Source: Georgenia sp. M64
GTDB taxonomy: Bacteria > Actinomycetota > Actinomycetes > Actinomycetales > Actinomycetaceae
Assembly (NCBI RefSeq): GCF_038049925.1
Contig: NZ_CP145809.1
Coordinates: forward strand, 3,940,599 to 4,004,598
Length of the DNA: 64,000 nucleotides
Direction: 5' to 3'
Shown: in pieces, positions 8,724 to 17,618 of the stretch
Layout of the letters: every line of letters starts with the position of its first letter
How positions within the stretch are numbered: the stretch's first letter is position 1
Program-made: the position numbers and the translations under genes
The notes under the pieces: generated by a model
Seen by the model: only the letters and a program-made list of their open reading frames with translations
Told to the model about the DNA's origin: nothing
Database searches by the model: none

Positions 8724-9597
8724 GGCGCTGCCTCCCGAGGAGCTCGACGAGCCGGTCCACGACCTCGCCGGTGCCGTTGACGCTCACGTGCTCGATGCCC
8801 CGGCGGCGCAGCACCGCGGCGACGGCGGCCCGGCGCCGGGCGGCGGTCGCCACCGCCTCCTCGTGCAGACGCGGGTCCACGCGCAGGAACGCCGGCAGGG
8901 GCTCCCCGCCGTCGACGTCGAGCACGGCGCCCGCGCCCGGGGCCGTGGCGGGCAGGTCGGCCACGGCGACGACGATGACCTCGTGCCGGGTGCGCAGCCG
9001 GCGCAGCGCCTCCTCGTGGGCGGGCTCCGGGCGCGCCTCGTCGGTGATGACGACGACGAGCGAGCGGCGGGTGAACCACGTCAGCACCCGGTCGAGCACC
9101 CGGCCGAGGTCCGACGCGGGGGCCGCCAGGGTGAGGTCGCGCTCGAGCAGGCGCAGGAGCATCTCCAGGTGGGCGGTGCCGTGCCGGCCGGGGACCTGGG
9201 TGAGCCGCCCGGCGTCGCCGGCGACGAGGGCGACGGAGTCCCCGCGGGTGCGCGCGAGGTAGGCCACGACGTCGGCGACGAGGAGGGCCACGGCGGCCTT
9301 GGGCTCGCCCGAGGGGGCGGCGGCCGCCATGTTCCGGCCGGTGTCGACCGCGAGGACCATCGCGAGGTTGGACTCGCGGACGAACCGCCGGATGATCGGG
9401 ATCCCCGCCCGGGCGGAGGACTTCCAGTCGATGTCGGTGACGTCGTCCCCGGGGCGGTACTCGACCTGGTCGTCGAAGTCCTGGCCGTGGCCGGAGAAGA
9501 CCGAGCGGTGACGGCCGTCGAGGAGCCCGGTCGCCCGGCGCACCGTCGGCAGGTCGATGCGGGCCCGGACCATCGCCAGACGCGAGGCGGTCGACAC
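8710..9597 (-). CDS. DUF58 domain protein (VWA-fold partner of MoxR)
   Basis: 295 residues from the GTG at 9597. The hallmark DUF58 segment is present: HRSVFSGHGQDFDDQVEYRP followed by DVTDIDWKSSAR. A VWA-like fold follows, with LAVDTGRNM and VVVITDEARPE. The start lies 5 bp after the MoxR stop. An ATG at 9573 is the alternative, and neither has a clear ribosome binding site, so coupling to moxR is likely. DUF58 proteins almost always sit directly after moxR and are thought to be clients or adaptors of that ATPase. The protein lacks membrane helices, unlike many DUF58 members. Confidence 0.85.
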   Translation of the reverse strand: MSTASRLAMVRARIDLPTVRRATGLLDGRHRSVFSGHGQDFDDQVEYRPGDDVTDIDWKSSARAGIPIIRRFVRESNLAMVLAVDTGRNMAAAAPSGEPKAAVALLVADVVAYLARTRGDSVALVAGDAGRLTQVPGRHGTAHLEMLLRLLERDLTLAAPASDLGRVLDRVLTWFTRRSLVVVITDEARPEPAHEEALRRLRTRHEVIVVAVADLPATAPGAGAVLDVDGGEPLPAFLRVDPRLHEEAVATAARRRAAVAAVLRRRGIEHVSVNGTGEVVDRLVELLGRQRRARR

Positions 9598-9602
9598 GGC
9601 CG

Positions 9603-10658
9603 TCAGGGGGTGGGCACCGTGGCGAAGACGGCGTCGACGAGGGACTCGGGGGCGACGTCGTCGGCGAGGGCGTCGTAGGTGCGCACGAGGCGGTGGCGCA
9701 GGACGGCGTGCCGCAGCCGCTTGACGTCGTCCGGGACGACGTAGGTGCGTCCCTCCTGGACCGCCACGGCCTGGGCGACCCGCATGAGCGCGATGGCCCC
9801 GCGCGGGGAGGCACCGACCCGGACGTGGTCGCTCCAGCCCGGCAGGGGCCGCGGCCCGCCGCCGCGGGTGGTGTTGACGAGGGCGACGACGTACTGCTTG
9901 ATCGAGGTGTCCACGTACACCCGGTCGGTGAGGTCCTGGAGGAAGGCGACGTCCTCCAGAGCGATCGGCTCCCGGGCGGCGGCCGGGCTGCGGCCGCCGA
10001 CGACCATGTCGAGGATCTCCACCTCCTCGCCCGGCTCGGGGTAGGTGAGCACCTCCTTCATGAGGAAGCGGTCCATCTGCGCCTCGGGCAGGACGTACGT
10101 GCCCTCCTCCTCGATGGGGTTCTGGGTGGCGAGGACCATGAAGGGGCGCGGGACGGGGTAGATCTCCCCGCCGATCGACGTCTGGCGCTCCTGCATCGCC
10201 TCGAGCATCGCCGACTGGGTCTTGGCCGAGGAGCGGTTGATCTCGTCCAGGAGGACGAAGTTGGCGTGGACGGGGCCCAGCTGGGTGGTGAACTCCCCGG
10301 TGGCGTAGTTGTAGATCTGGGTGCCCACGATGTCGTTGGGCATGAGGTCCGGGGTGCACTGGATCCGGTGGAAGCGGGCCGAGACGGCACCGGCGAGGGT
10401 CTGCGCCGCGGTGGTCTTGGCCAGGCCCGGCACCGACTCCAGGAGGACGTGCCCCCCGGCGAGGAGGGTCGAGACGAGCGCGGTGCGCAGCCCCTCCTGC
10501 CCCACCACGTGCCGGCGGAAGATCGCCGTCACCCGGTCGAGGAGCTCGGCCGCCCGCTCGGTCTCGACCCCGGTGATCGTCCCGCCCTGGAGCTGGGTGC
10601 GGTGCTGCTGCGCGGGCTGGGCGCGCCAGGAGGGCGGGCCGGGCGCGGGATCGGTCAT
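9603..10658 (-). CDS. MoxR-family AAA+ ATPase
   Basis: 351 residues. Walker A-like SVPGLAKTT, Walker B FVLLDEINR, and a sensor region with LATQNPIEEEGTY are all present, typical of MoxR. The C-terminal lid contains the GASPRGAIALMRVAQA helix. It is the first gene of a six-gene minus-strand operon (DUF58, small membrane protein, two VWA proteins, TPR-like protein). The ATG is preceded by AAGGGGAG. MoxR ATPases act as chaperones in maturation of metal- or cofactor-containing complexes; the client here is not evident. It is divergent from the CopD-CtaG gene 84 bp away. Confidence 0.93.
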   Translation of the reverse strand: MTDPAPGPPSWRAQPAQQHRTQLQGGTITGVETERAAELLDRVTAIFRRHVVGQEGLRTALVSTLLAGGHVLLESVPGLAKTTAAQTLAGAVSARFHRIQCTPDLMPNDIVGTQIYNYATGEFTTQLGPVHANFVLLDEINRSSAKTQSAMLEAMQERQTSIGGEIYPVPRPFMVLATQNPIEEEGTYVLPEAQMDRFLMKEVLTYPEPGEEVEILDMVVGGRSPAAAREPIALEDVAFLQDLTDRVYVDTSIKQYVVALVNTTRGGGPRPLPGWSDHVRVGASPRGAIALMRVAQAVAVQEGRTYVVPDDVKRLRHAVLRHRLVRTYDALADDVAPESLVDAVFATVPTP

Positions 10659-10742
10659 GGCACTCCCCTTCTCGCTGTGTGGCGAGACTACGTCAGGACG
10701 CCCCCACCACGCCGGGCCGCCGGGACGACCTACCCTGGAGCC

Positions 10743-12740
10743 GTGGTCCCTGCCGTCCCCGTCCCGCGCACCTGGTGGTACGTCGCGGGCGCCCTCCCGG
10801 CCGCCCTGCTCGCCCTGGTCGCCGGTCTCGCGACCACCGGGGCGGCGGCCCCGCAGGCCCTCTTCGACCCCGGCGCCCTGGTGCGGTGGGGTCTGCCGGT
10901 CGTCACGGTCGTCAGCCACGCGGCGGCCGCCCTCACCGTGGGGGCCTTCGCCCTGGCCGCCGTCGTCCTGCCGGCCGGCCCCGCCCGGTCCCGCGCGGTG
11001 CGGACCGGGGCCGTGGCGGCCGTGGTGTGGGCGCCGGCGCAGCTCCTGCACCTGCTGCTCACGCACGCCTCGGTCATCGGCACCGGCCTGGGCGGCCCGG
11101 GCTACGGCGAGCAGCTCGTGCAGTTCGTCACCCAGATCGAGCTCGGCACGATCCTGGCGTGGTCGACGGCCCTCACCGCGCTCGTCGCGCTCGTGGCCGT
11201 GGCGGTCACCGGGCCCACCGGTGCGGCGTGGGCGGGCGTGCTGGCCCTCGTGGCCATGGTGCCCCTGGCCCTGACCGGGCACGCGGCCGGCGCCGCGAAC
11301 CACAACCTGGCGGTCTCGTCGTGGTGGATGCACCTGGCCGGGGTGACCCTCTGGGCCGGCGGGCTGGCCGTGCTGTGCCTCGTGGCCCCCCGGGCCGGCC
11401 GGGACCTGCCGGCCTCGGTCGAGCGCTACTCGGCCCTGGCCCTGTGGGCGTACGTCCTGGTCGCCGGCTCCGGCCTGGCGGGCTCCGTCCTGCGCCTGTC
11501 CACCCCGGCCGAGCTCGTCACCCACCCCTACGGCCGGCTGCTCCTGGCCAAGGTGGTGCTCACCGTGGCGCTCGGGCTGGCCGGCTGGGCGCACCGGCGC
11601 GCCACCATCCCGGCGCTGCGCGCGGCCGCGGCGGCGGGCAGCACCCGGCCCGGCGGCGCCTTCTGGCGCCTGGCCGGCGTCGAGGTGGTCGTCATGGCGG
11701 CGGTGGTGGGGGTCGCGGTCGCCCTGGGGTCCTCCGCCCCACCGGTCCCCCAGGACGCGCCGCCGGACGCGACCCCGGTCTACCTCCTCACCGGCTACCC
11801 CGAGCCGCCCTTCCCCACCGCCCTGACCTACCTCACCCAGTGGCGTCCCGAGCCGCTGACGGCGACCCTCGCCGTCGTCGCGGTCGGGGTCTACCTGGCG
11901 TGGGTCCGGCGGCTGCGCCGGCGGGGGGACGCCTGGTCGCTGTGGCGGGCCGCCTCCTGGGTGAGCGGGTTCGTGCTCTTCGCGTGGGTGACCAACGGCG
12001 GTCCCGCCGTCTACGGCTCGGTCCTGTTCAGCGCCCACATGGTCCAGCACATGCTCCTGGCGATGGTCGTGCCGATCTTCCTCGTCGTCGGCGCCCCGGT
12101 GACGCTGGCGGTCCGCGCCCTGCCGCACCGGCGCGACGGCTCGCGCGGGCCGCGGGAGTGGCTCCTCGCGGTGGTGCACTCGGGGTGGGCCCGCTTCTTC
12201 GCCCACCCGGTGGTCGCGGCCGTGAACTTCGCCGGGTCGCTCGTCGTCTTCTACTACACGGGTCTCTTCGAGCTGGCGCTGACCACCCACGTGGGCCACC
12301 TGGCGATGGTCGCCCACTTCACCCTCGCCGGGTACCTCTTCGCGAACGCCCTCATCGGCGTCGACCCGGGCCCGACCCGGCCCGGGTACCCCCTGCGCCT
12401 GCTGCTGCTGTTCGGCACCATGGCCTTCCACGCGTTCTTCGGGATCTCCCTCATCTCCCTCACCTCGCTGCTGGCAGCGGACCACTTCGGCCGCCTGGGG
12501 CTGTCCTGGTGGGTCGACGCCCTGGCCGACCAGGAGAAGGGCGGGGCCATCACCTGGGGCATCGGCGAGATCCCCACCCTCGCCCTCGCCGTCGCCGTGG
12601 CCCTGAGCTGGGCGCGCGACGACGAGCGGGTCGCGCGGCGCACGGACCGGCGCGCCGACCGCGACGACGACGCCGAGCTGCGCGCGTACAACGAGATGCT
12701 CGCGTCCCGCGCCGGCCGCCGGGACGAGACCGGGCGGTGA
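10743..12740 (+). CDS. CopD-CtaG fusion: copper import / cytochrome c oxidase assembly membrane protein
   Basis: 665 residues, almost entirely membrane helices. Residues 1 to about 330 resemble the CopD copper-resistance family, with QIELGTILAW and LLLAKVVLTVALGLAGW. The second half is the caa3-type CtaG family, with the histidine-rich segment SAHMVQHMLLAMVVPIFL and TMAFHAFFGISL. Such fusions are common in actinobacteria and are thought to move copper toward cytochrome c oxidase. The GTG start follows TACCCT (10731-10736) by 6 nt, with no Shine-Dalgarno sequence. The gene stands alone here, 42 kb from the copper operon at 54.9 kb. Confidence 0.88.
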   Translation: MVPAVPVPRTWWYVAGALPAALLALVAGLATTGAAAPQALFDPGALVRWGLPVVTVVSHAAAALTVGAFALAAVVLPAGPARSRAVRTGAVAAVVWAPAQLLHLLLTHASVIGTGLGGPGYGEQLVQFVTQIELGTILAWSTALTALVALVAVAVTGPTGAAWAGVLALVAMVPLALTGHAAGAANHNLAVSSWWMHLAGVTLWAGGLAVLCLVAPRAGRDLPASVERYSALALWAYVLVAGSGLAGSVLRLSTPAELVTHPYGRLLLAKVVLTVALGLAGWAHRRATIPALRAAAAAGSTRPGGAFWRLAGVEVVVMAAVVGVAVALGSSAPPVPQDAPPDATPVYLLTGYPEPPFPTALTYLTQWRPEPLTATLAVVAVGVYLAWVRRLRRRGDAWSLWRAASWVSGFVLFAWVTNGGPAVYGSVLFSAHMVQHMLLAMVVPIFLVVGAPVTLAVRALPHRRDGSRGPREWLLAVVHSGWARFFAHPVVAAVNFAGSLVVFYYTGLFELALTTHVGHLAMVAHFTLAGYLFANALIGVDPGPTRPGYPLRLLLLFGTMAFHAFFGISLISLTSLLAADHFGRLGLSWWVDALADQEKGGAITWGIGEIPTLALAVAVALSWARDDERVARRTDRRADRDDDAELRAYNEMLASRAGRRDETGR

Positions 12741-12762
12741 CCCGGGCCCTCGCCGGGACCCG

Positions 12763-13701
12763 CTAGTCCCACTCCCACGTGAAGCCGACGACCGAGTGCT
12801 CCAGGAGCGGGACGTAGCGGTGCACGTCGTGGTCCGGGGTGAGGGTGACCTCCTCCAGGGTCGACGGCGCCTGCGCCTGGACGGACTCCCAGTGCCCCCA
12901 CCAGACGCGCGCGGGCAGGGCGTCTGGGTGGAACTGGAGGTTCATCTCGAGGTTCCGCAGGCGGGTGAGCACCCCGCGACGGAACTCCGGCGGCGGGGCG
13001 GAGGTGTAGCTGAGGATGGTGCGGTACTCGATCGACGCCGTCTCCCCCGGTGCGAGGGGCCGGCTCAGGTGCACCTGGACGCCGTAGATCCCGGGGAACG
13101 GCGAGCGCCGCACCGGGCCCGCCGTGCCGCCGCGGACCACCTCGACGACCGCGGCGTTCGTGTCGAACTGGTAGAGGTAGCGGTCCATCGGCTCCAGCGC
13201 GCGGATGACCTGGAGGGTGCGGTGCTCGACCGGCATCCGGTCGCTCCCCATCCGGTGGAACTCGTGGACGGCGAGCGCCTCGTGCGCCGTCGGCGGCGGG
13301 AGCACCGGCTCACCGGTGTCGAGGGTGGCACGCAGCACCGCGAGGTCGTCGGAGCCGGCGTGCATGAACAGCGCCCAGAGCTGGTTCGCGTCCGCCCGGC
13401 TCATGTCGAACGCCTCGATGAACAGGCGCAGGGTCGCCGGCGCGATGAGGCTGCCGTTGAGCGCCCGGCCGACCCGGTCCTTGAGCCGGCGCGGGAGGTC
13501 GGTCTCGGTCTCCGGCGCCTCGCCGGTCTCCCAGAGGTACTGGGCGAGGACCTGGGCGACCGCCCCCTGGTGGATGTCCTGCCGGCTGTCCCGGCGCACG
13601 TACACCTGCCACTGGGCCCGGTAGGCGGGGCTGGTGGCCAGCAGGGAGCGCAGGTGCAGGCAGGCGAGGGCGGAGTGGTCGCTCTCCCGCTCCGCCTGCA
13701 T
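12763..13701 (-). CDS. Conserved-looking protein of unknown function next to a two-component system
   Basis: 312 residues; not recognised. The N-terminal third is helical and could hold a DNA- or protein-binding bundle (RRLKDRVGRALNGSLIAPAT, then FDMSRADANQLWALF). The C-terminal two thirds look like beta strands rich in aromatic residues (YLYQFDTNAAVVEV, GIYGVQVHLSRPL, FTWEWD at the end). No signal peptide or membrane helix is present. The ATG lies 6 nt after CAGGAT (minus strand, 13708-13713) with no Shine-Dalgarno sequence. It is divergent from a response-regulator gene across 124 bp, which suggests shared control and perhaps a role as an effector or partner of that regulator. Confidence 0.6.
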   Translation of the reverse strand: MQAERESDHSALACLHLRSLLATSPAYRAQWQVYVRRDSRQDIHQGAVAQVLAQYLWETGEAPETETDLPRRLKDRVGRALNGSLIAPATLRLFIEAFDMSRADANQLWALFMHAGSDDLAVLRATLDTGEPVLPPPTAHEALAVHEFHRMGSDRMPVEHRTLQVIRALEPMDRYLYQFDTNAAVVEVVRGGTAGPVRRSPFPGIYGVQVHLSRPLAPGETASIEYRTILSYTSAPPPEFRRGVLTRLRNLEMNLQFHPDALPARVWWGHWESVQAQAPSTLEEVTLTPDHDVHRYVPLLEHSVVGFTWEWD

Positions 13702-13825
13702 GGAGCCATCCTGGCGCAGCCGACCCCGGTTCGTGGGACCTTCCACACACTCGTGCGACACATGCGCGACACAACGGCGGTGTGATGACCTCCAACCACC
13801 GCGCCGCTGCACCCGGGAGGCACCC
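13702..13825. promoter_or_regulatory. Divergent promoter region between unknown gene and response regulator
   Basis: This 124-bp gap separates two outward-facing genes. It contains two near-identical direct units, TGCGACACA and CGCGACACA, about 11 bp apart around 13755-13776, which could be tandem binding sites. A TGTGAT hexamer at about 13780 could serve as -10 for the plus-strand gene, and GGGAGG precedes its ATG. On the minus strand a CAGGAT -10 lies next to the start codon. Binding of the adjacent response regulator is an inference. Confidence 0.4.
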
Positions 13826-14521
13826 ATGAGCGTCACCACCCCGCCGCGCGCCCGCACGGTGGTCCCGCCCCCCACCACGACGACGGTGACCGTCGCCGCC
13901 GTCGAGGACCACCCCGTCGTGGTGCTCGGCCTGCAGCAGATGCTCGGCGACGCGCCCGGCCTGCGGATGCTCGGGGGCTTCCCGACCGTGGAGGCGCTGC
14001 TGGCCGCCCCGGAGCGGGCGGACGTGGTCCTGCTCGACCTCATGCTCGCCGACCGCAGCGCCCCGGCCGAGAACGTCTCCAGGCTGCGGGCCGCCGGCGC
14101 ACGCGTGGTCGCCTACACCGCGGGTGAGAGCCGCTACCTCCTGCGCCTGGCGGCCGAGGCCGGCGTCCACGGCGTCGTCCTCAAGAGCGCCGGGCGCGAC
14201 GTGCTCCTCGACGCCGTGGCGGCCGCCGCCCGCGGTGACGTGGTGGTCGCTCCGCCGCGGCGCCGGACCGGGCCCTCCGGCGAGTACGTCGCGATCCTCT
14301 CCCGCCGCGAGCGCGAGACCCTCGCGCTGTACGCCTCCGGGGAGAAGTCCGAGACGGTGGCCGAGCGCCTGGGCATCTCCCAGGAGACCGTGAACGACTA
14401 CGTCGGCCGGATCCGTGCGAAGTACCGGCGGGCCGGCCGGGCCGCCGACACCAAGATCGACCTGTACAAGCGTGCCGTGGAGGACGGGATCCTGCCCGCC
14501 CCTGGCTTCGACGCGGGGTGA
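13826..14521 (+). CDS. LuxR/NarL-type response regulator (copy A)
   Basis: 231 residues. The receiver domain starts after a 22-residue basic/proline lead-in, with VAAVEDHPVVVLGLQQML. The phosphoacceptor Asp is in VVLLDLMLAD and the conserved Lys in GVVLKSAG. The C-terminal LuxR helix-turn-helix contains LSRRERETLALYASGEKS and GISQETVNDYVGRIR. Its last 30 residues (KYRRAGRAADTKIDLYKRAV) closely match the second regulator at 17619-18257. Start ATG has GGGAGG 5 nt upstream. The stop overlaps the kinase gene (GTGA), so the two form an operon. Target genes are unknown; the divergent gene upstream is a candidate. Confidence 0.88.
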   Translation: MSVTTPPRARTVVPPPTTTTVTVAAVEDHPVVVLGLQQMLGDAPGLRMLGGFPTVEALLAAPERADVVLLDLMLADRSAPAENVSRLRAAGARVVAYTAGESRYLLRLAAEAGVHGVVLKSAGRDVLLDAVAAAARGDVVVAPPRRRTGPSGEYVAILSRRERETLALYASGEKSETVAERLGISQETVNDYVGRIRAKYRRAGRAADTKIDLYKRAVEDGILPAPGFDAG

Positions 14522-15690
14522 CCGGGCCGGGGGACCGACGGGCCGTCCGCGAGACGGTCCGCCTGCTCGCCGTGCTGGTGGGCGCCGGCGGTCTGGCGTT
14601 CTCGCTCACCAGCGTGCCCCTGCTCCGCGGGCAGACGACCACCACCCCGTCGTGGTGGACCGTCTCGACCATCACGGCGCTGCTCGGCATGCTCGTCCTC
14701 CTCGTCCTCGCCGGGGCCTTGCCGCGGGTCAGCACCGCGACCCTGCGCCGCCTGGCCGGGACCTTCGCCGTCCTGTTCCTCCTCGTGCTCGCCTCCTACC
14801 CGCTCGTGCTCATCGAGCCGGTCCCGGACGGCCAGGCGCCCTGGATGCGCGGGTTCGTCGGAGCCGCCGCGGCGGCCGGCGCGACGGCGTGGCGAGCGTC
14901 GGCCGCGCTGGCGAACATCGTCGCCGGGACGCTCCTGTGGGGGCTGTCCCGGTGGTGGGCGCTCGGCGCCGAGCGTCCGCTGCTGGCCGTGCAGGACGCG
15001 GCGGTCTCGCTCGCCTTCGGCGTGACCCTGGCCGTGATCATCTGGGTGCTGCTGCGCAGCGCCCGCGCCGTCGACGACGTCGCCGCCGGCTCCGCGGCGA
15101 ACGCGGTCCGTGAGGCGCAGGTGGCCTCGCGTGAGGCCGAGCGGGCGTGGGTGGCCGCGTTCGCGCACGACGGCGTCCTGGCCACGATCCGGTCGGCCTC
15201 CCAGGGCGGGCCCGAGGCGGCGCCGGCCGTCCGGCGCGAGGCCCGGCAGGCCCTGGACGACCTCGACGAGCTGCGCCAGCCGGCGGCGGACGACGGCGAG
15301 CTCCCCGCCGCCCTTCTCGTCGAACGGCTGCGGCTGCGCGCCGAGCTGGCCGGTGAGGGCACGAGCGTCGAGGCCACGGTCACGCGGGAGGGGGCGATCC
15401 CGGAACCGGTGGCCGTGAAGGTCGTCGCCGCCGCCGCCGAGGCGCTGCGCAACAGCGCGCGGCACGCGCCGGGCGCGACACGCCGCGTCGTCGTCCGGGC
15501 CGGCGCATCGGGGCTCGAGGTCCGGGTCGCCGACGACGGGCCGGGATTCGACCCCGCCGACGTGCCCGCCGACCGGCTGGGCCTGACCAGGAGCATCCTG
15601 GAGCGCATGAACACCCTTCCAGGCGGTCACGCCCGGGTCGAGTCCGCCCCCGGGCACGGCACCGTCGTCACCCTCGGGTGGCGGGGGTGA
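14518..15690 (+). CDS. Membrane sensor histidine kinase (NarL-system type)
   Basis: 390 residues. Five or so membrane helices occupy residues 1-190. A short dimerisation region follows with AFAHDGVLATIR, where the His is the likely phosphoacceptor. The C-terminal ATPase domain has an N-box region with EALRNSARHAPGA, a G1 box VADDGPGFDP and GHGTVVTL. Start GTG overlaps the response regulator stop. There is no extracellular sensing domain beyond short loops, so the signal is probably sensed in or at the membrane. It should phosphorylate the regulator at 13826-14521 and may also serve the regulator at 17619. Confidence 0.88.
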   Translation: MTGPGDRRAVRETVRLLAVLVGAGGLAFSLTSVPLLRGQTTTTPSWWTVSTITALLGMLVLLVLAGALPRVSTATLRRLAGTFAVLFLLVLASYPLVLIEPVPDGQAPWMRGFVGAAAAAGATAWRASAALANIVAGTLLWGLSRWWALGAERPLLAVQDAAVSLAFGVTLAVIIWVLLRSARAVDDVAAGSAANAVREAQVASREAERAWVAAFAHDGVLATIRSASQGGPEAAPAVRREARQALDDLDELRQPAADDGELPAALLVERLRLRAELAGEGTSVEATVTREGAIPEPVAVKVVAAAAEALRNSARHAPGATRRVVVRAGASGLEVRVADDGPGFDPADVPADRLGLTRSILERMNTLPGGHARVESAPGHGTVVTLGWRG

Positions 15691-16793
15691 GCCGGGCCCG
15701 GCGCGGAGACGTCCGCGCGCTCGCCTCCGCGGCCTCGGCGGCACTCCTCGCCGAGATCCGCGGACCGCTCGGCTGGGCGGTGATCGCGACGTTCACCGCC
15801 GTCAACGTCTTCCTCGCGGTGAGCACCCGTCACGACGTGCGGGTCTTCTGGCCCACCGCACTGGCCCTCGTGCTCTTCGTCGCCGCCATGCCGCCCGCGG
15901 TGCGCAACCCCGGACCCCGGCAGAGGACGACGACCACGTGGCTCGTGGCGGCCACGCCCGCCCTGCTCGCGCTGCTCGTGTCCTGGCAGCTGCCGATCGA
16001 CCGGTCGCCCGGGTACGCCTCGTGGCACATCGGCGCCGGCTCCTTCCTCCTGTTCTTCCTCGCCGTCGGGTACCGATGGGTGGCCGCATGGACCGGCTTC
16101 GCGGCCATGGTCACGGTCACGGCGGCCTGGGCCCTGTCCACCGGGCAGGGCTGGGGGACGGTCCTGTCCCTGTCCGGCACCCACGCGGTGCTCATCGCCC
16201 TCGGGACGACCGTGGGACTGGCGGTGCGACGCAACGACCGGACCATCCGGAGCCTCATCGCCCAGGACGAGGCCCGCGCCGTCGAGCAGGCAAAGCGGCT
16301 GGCCCGGGCCGCCGAGCGCGACCGGCACCAGGCCGAGCTCGACCACGCCACCCGCCCGGTGCTCGAGCGTCTCGCGGCCGGCGACCCCCTCTCCGCCGAG
16401 GAGCGGGCGCGGCTCGCGGTGCTCGAGGCCGACCTGCGCGACCGGCTGCGGTCGCCGGTCCTCGCCGCCCCGGTGCTGGCCCGGGCGGTCACGCAGGCCC
16501 GCCGGCGCGGGGTGCGCGTCCAGCTGCTCGACGACGGCGCCCTGTCGGGTGCCGGCGCCGACGAGCTCGACGCGGCGCTCGGCCCGGTGGCGCAGATCGT
16601 CGCCGGGATCGACGCCGGCGAGGTCGTGGTCCGCATCCTGCCGCGCGGCCGCCCGGACCTCGTCACCGTGGTCGTCGAGGGGCCTCAGGGCTGGCGCCGG
16701 ACGACCTTCGCCGCCGACGGCTCGCGCCGGGAGACCGGCGAGGACGGCGACGGCCTGGTCACGGCTCGGACAGCACCACGTCGGAGCCGGTGA
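15687..16793 (+). CDS. Degenerate histidine-kinase-like membrane protein
   Basis: 368 residues from the GTG that overlaps the kinase stop (GTGA); a GTG at 15678 is also possible. Five or six membrane helices fill residues 15-185, followed by a coiled segment (RTIRSLIAQDEARAVEQAKR) and a region that resembles a kinase ATPase domain in layout. It lacks the recognisable asparagine N-box and the DXGXG box: the matching place reads GVRVQLLDDGALSGAG. A conserved phosphoacceptor His is also uncertain. The tail overlaps the convergent gene by 35 bp. It may act as a non-catalytic partner of the preceding kinase; this is inference from position and decay of motifs. Confidence 0.65.
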   Translation: MSRARRGDVRALASAASAALLAEIRGPLGWAVIATFTAVNVFLAVSTRHDVRVFWPTALALVLFVAAMPPAVRNPGPRQRTTTTWLVAATPALLALLVSWQLPIDRSPGYASWHIGAGSFLLFFLAVGYRWVAAWTGFAAMVTVTAAWALSTGQGWGTVLSLSGTHAVLIALGTTVGLAVRRNDRTIRSLIAQDEARAVEQAKRLARAAERDRHQAELDHATRPVLERLAAGDPLSAEERARLAVLEADLRDRLRSPVLAAPVLARAVTQARRRGVRVQLLDDGALSGAGADELDAALGPVAQIVAGIDAGEVVVRILPRGRPDLVTVVVEGPQGWRRTTFAADGSRRETGEDGDGLVTARTAPRRSR

Positions 16794-17442
16794 GGGTCAG
16801 CCGCACGCCGCCGTCCTGCGGGGCCACCGAGGCGAGCCGCAGGCCGAGAGGCAGGTCCGGGACCGCCAGGTCGACCGTGAGCTGGTCCTCGCCCAGCAGG
16901 GGCGCGAGCTCGGCGGCGCCGACCTCGACGCCGCCGAGCGTCACGGTGCGCACCTCCAGCCGGAGCGACTCACCGACCACGACCGGGTCGACGGTCAGGG
17001 CCACCTCGAGACCGAGGACCTCCGTGGCCGCCTCGAGGCCGTCGGCGCGGGCGACCAGCGTGAGGTCGAGCTCGCTCTGGTCGTCCACCAGCCGCTGGAG
17101 CGCAGCCTCGTCGAGGGTGCCCCGGACCTCGAGCTCACCCACCCGGGCCGGCTCCTCCAGCGTCACCCGGAGCGCCTGGGCCTCGACGTCGCGCAGCTCG
17201 ACCCCCTCGCTCCCGGCGGCGGGCGCGGTGGCGTCCACCCGGCGGAGCTCCCCGGCGAGGAGCTGGGTGAGGAACGGGAACCCGGCGATGGTGACCTCGG
17301 GCCGGCCCGAGACGTCCAGGTAGGCGTCCAGCTGGTCGACGACCCGCGCCTCCGCGCGGGAGAGCATCACCCGGTCCGCGACGAGCGCTGCCGCGAGGAC
17401 GACGAGGACCGTCAGGACGAGGGCGGTGAGGAGCCGGCGCAC
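16759..17442 (-). CDS. DUF2993 (LmeA-like) lipid-binding domain protein
   Basis: 227 residues starting at a GTG that lies 7 nt after TACCGT (minus strand, 17450-17455). One N-terminal membrane helix (LLTALVLTVLVVLAAALVA) precedes the body. The body shows the DUF2993 signature of alternating strands: VTIAGFPFLTQLLAGELRRV, then VDPVVVGESLRLEVRTV. Family members in actinobacteria are envelope proteins; the mycobacterial LmeA binds phospholipids and affects lipomannan elongation. It is likely anchored outside the membrane. The longer open frame to 17529 is Arg/Pro-rich and unlike a protein start. Confidence 0.8.
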   Translation of the reverse strand: MRRLLTALVLTVLVVLAAALVADRVMLSRAEARVVDQLDAYLDVSGRPEVTIAGFPFLTQLLAGELRRVDATAPAAGSEGVELRDVEAQALRVTLEEPARVGELEVRGTLDEAALQRLVDDQSELDLTLVARADGLEAATEVLGLEVALTVDPVVVGESLRLEVRTVTLGGVEVGAAELAPLLGEDQLTVDLAVPDLPLGLRLASVAPQDGGVRLTLTGSDVVLSEP

Positions 17443-17618
17443 CTGCCCCACGGTACGGGTGCGGGCACCCGGCGGCCCGCGACGCCGTGTGGCCGGGGGA
17501 CCTGGTGCCGCCCGCGTGGCCGGGGGCACCCGGTGCCGCCCGCGCGGCGCGTTCGAGGGGCAGGGACGGCCGACGGGGTGGACAATGCCCCCCGGGGGGA
17601 GAGGTGAGGAACTGACCG

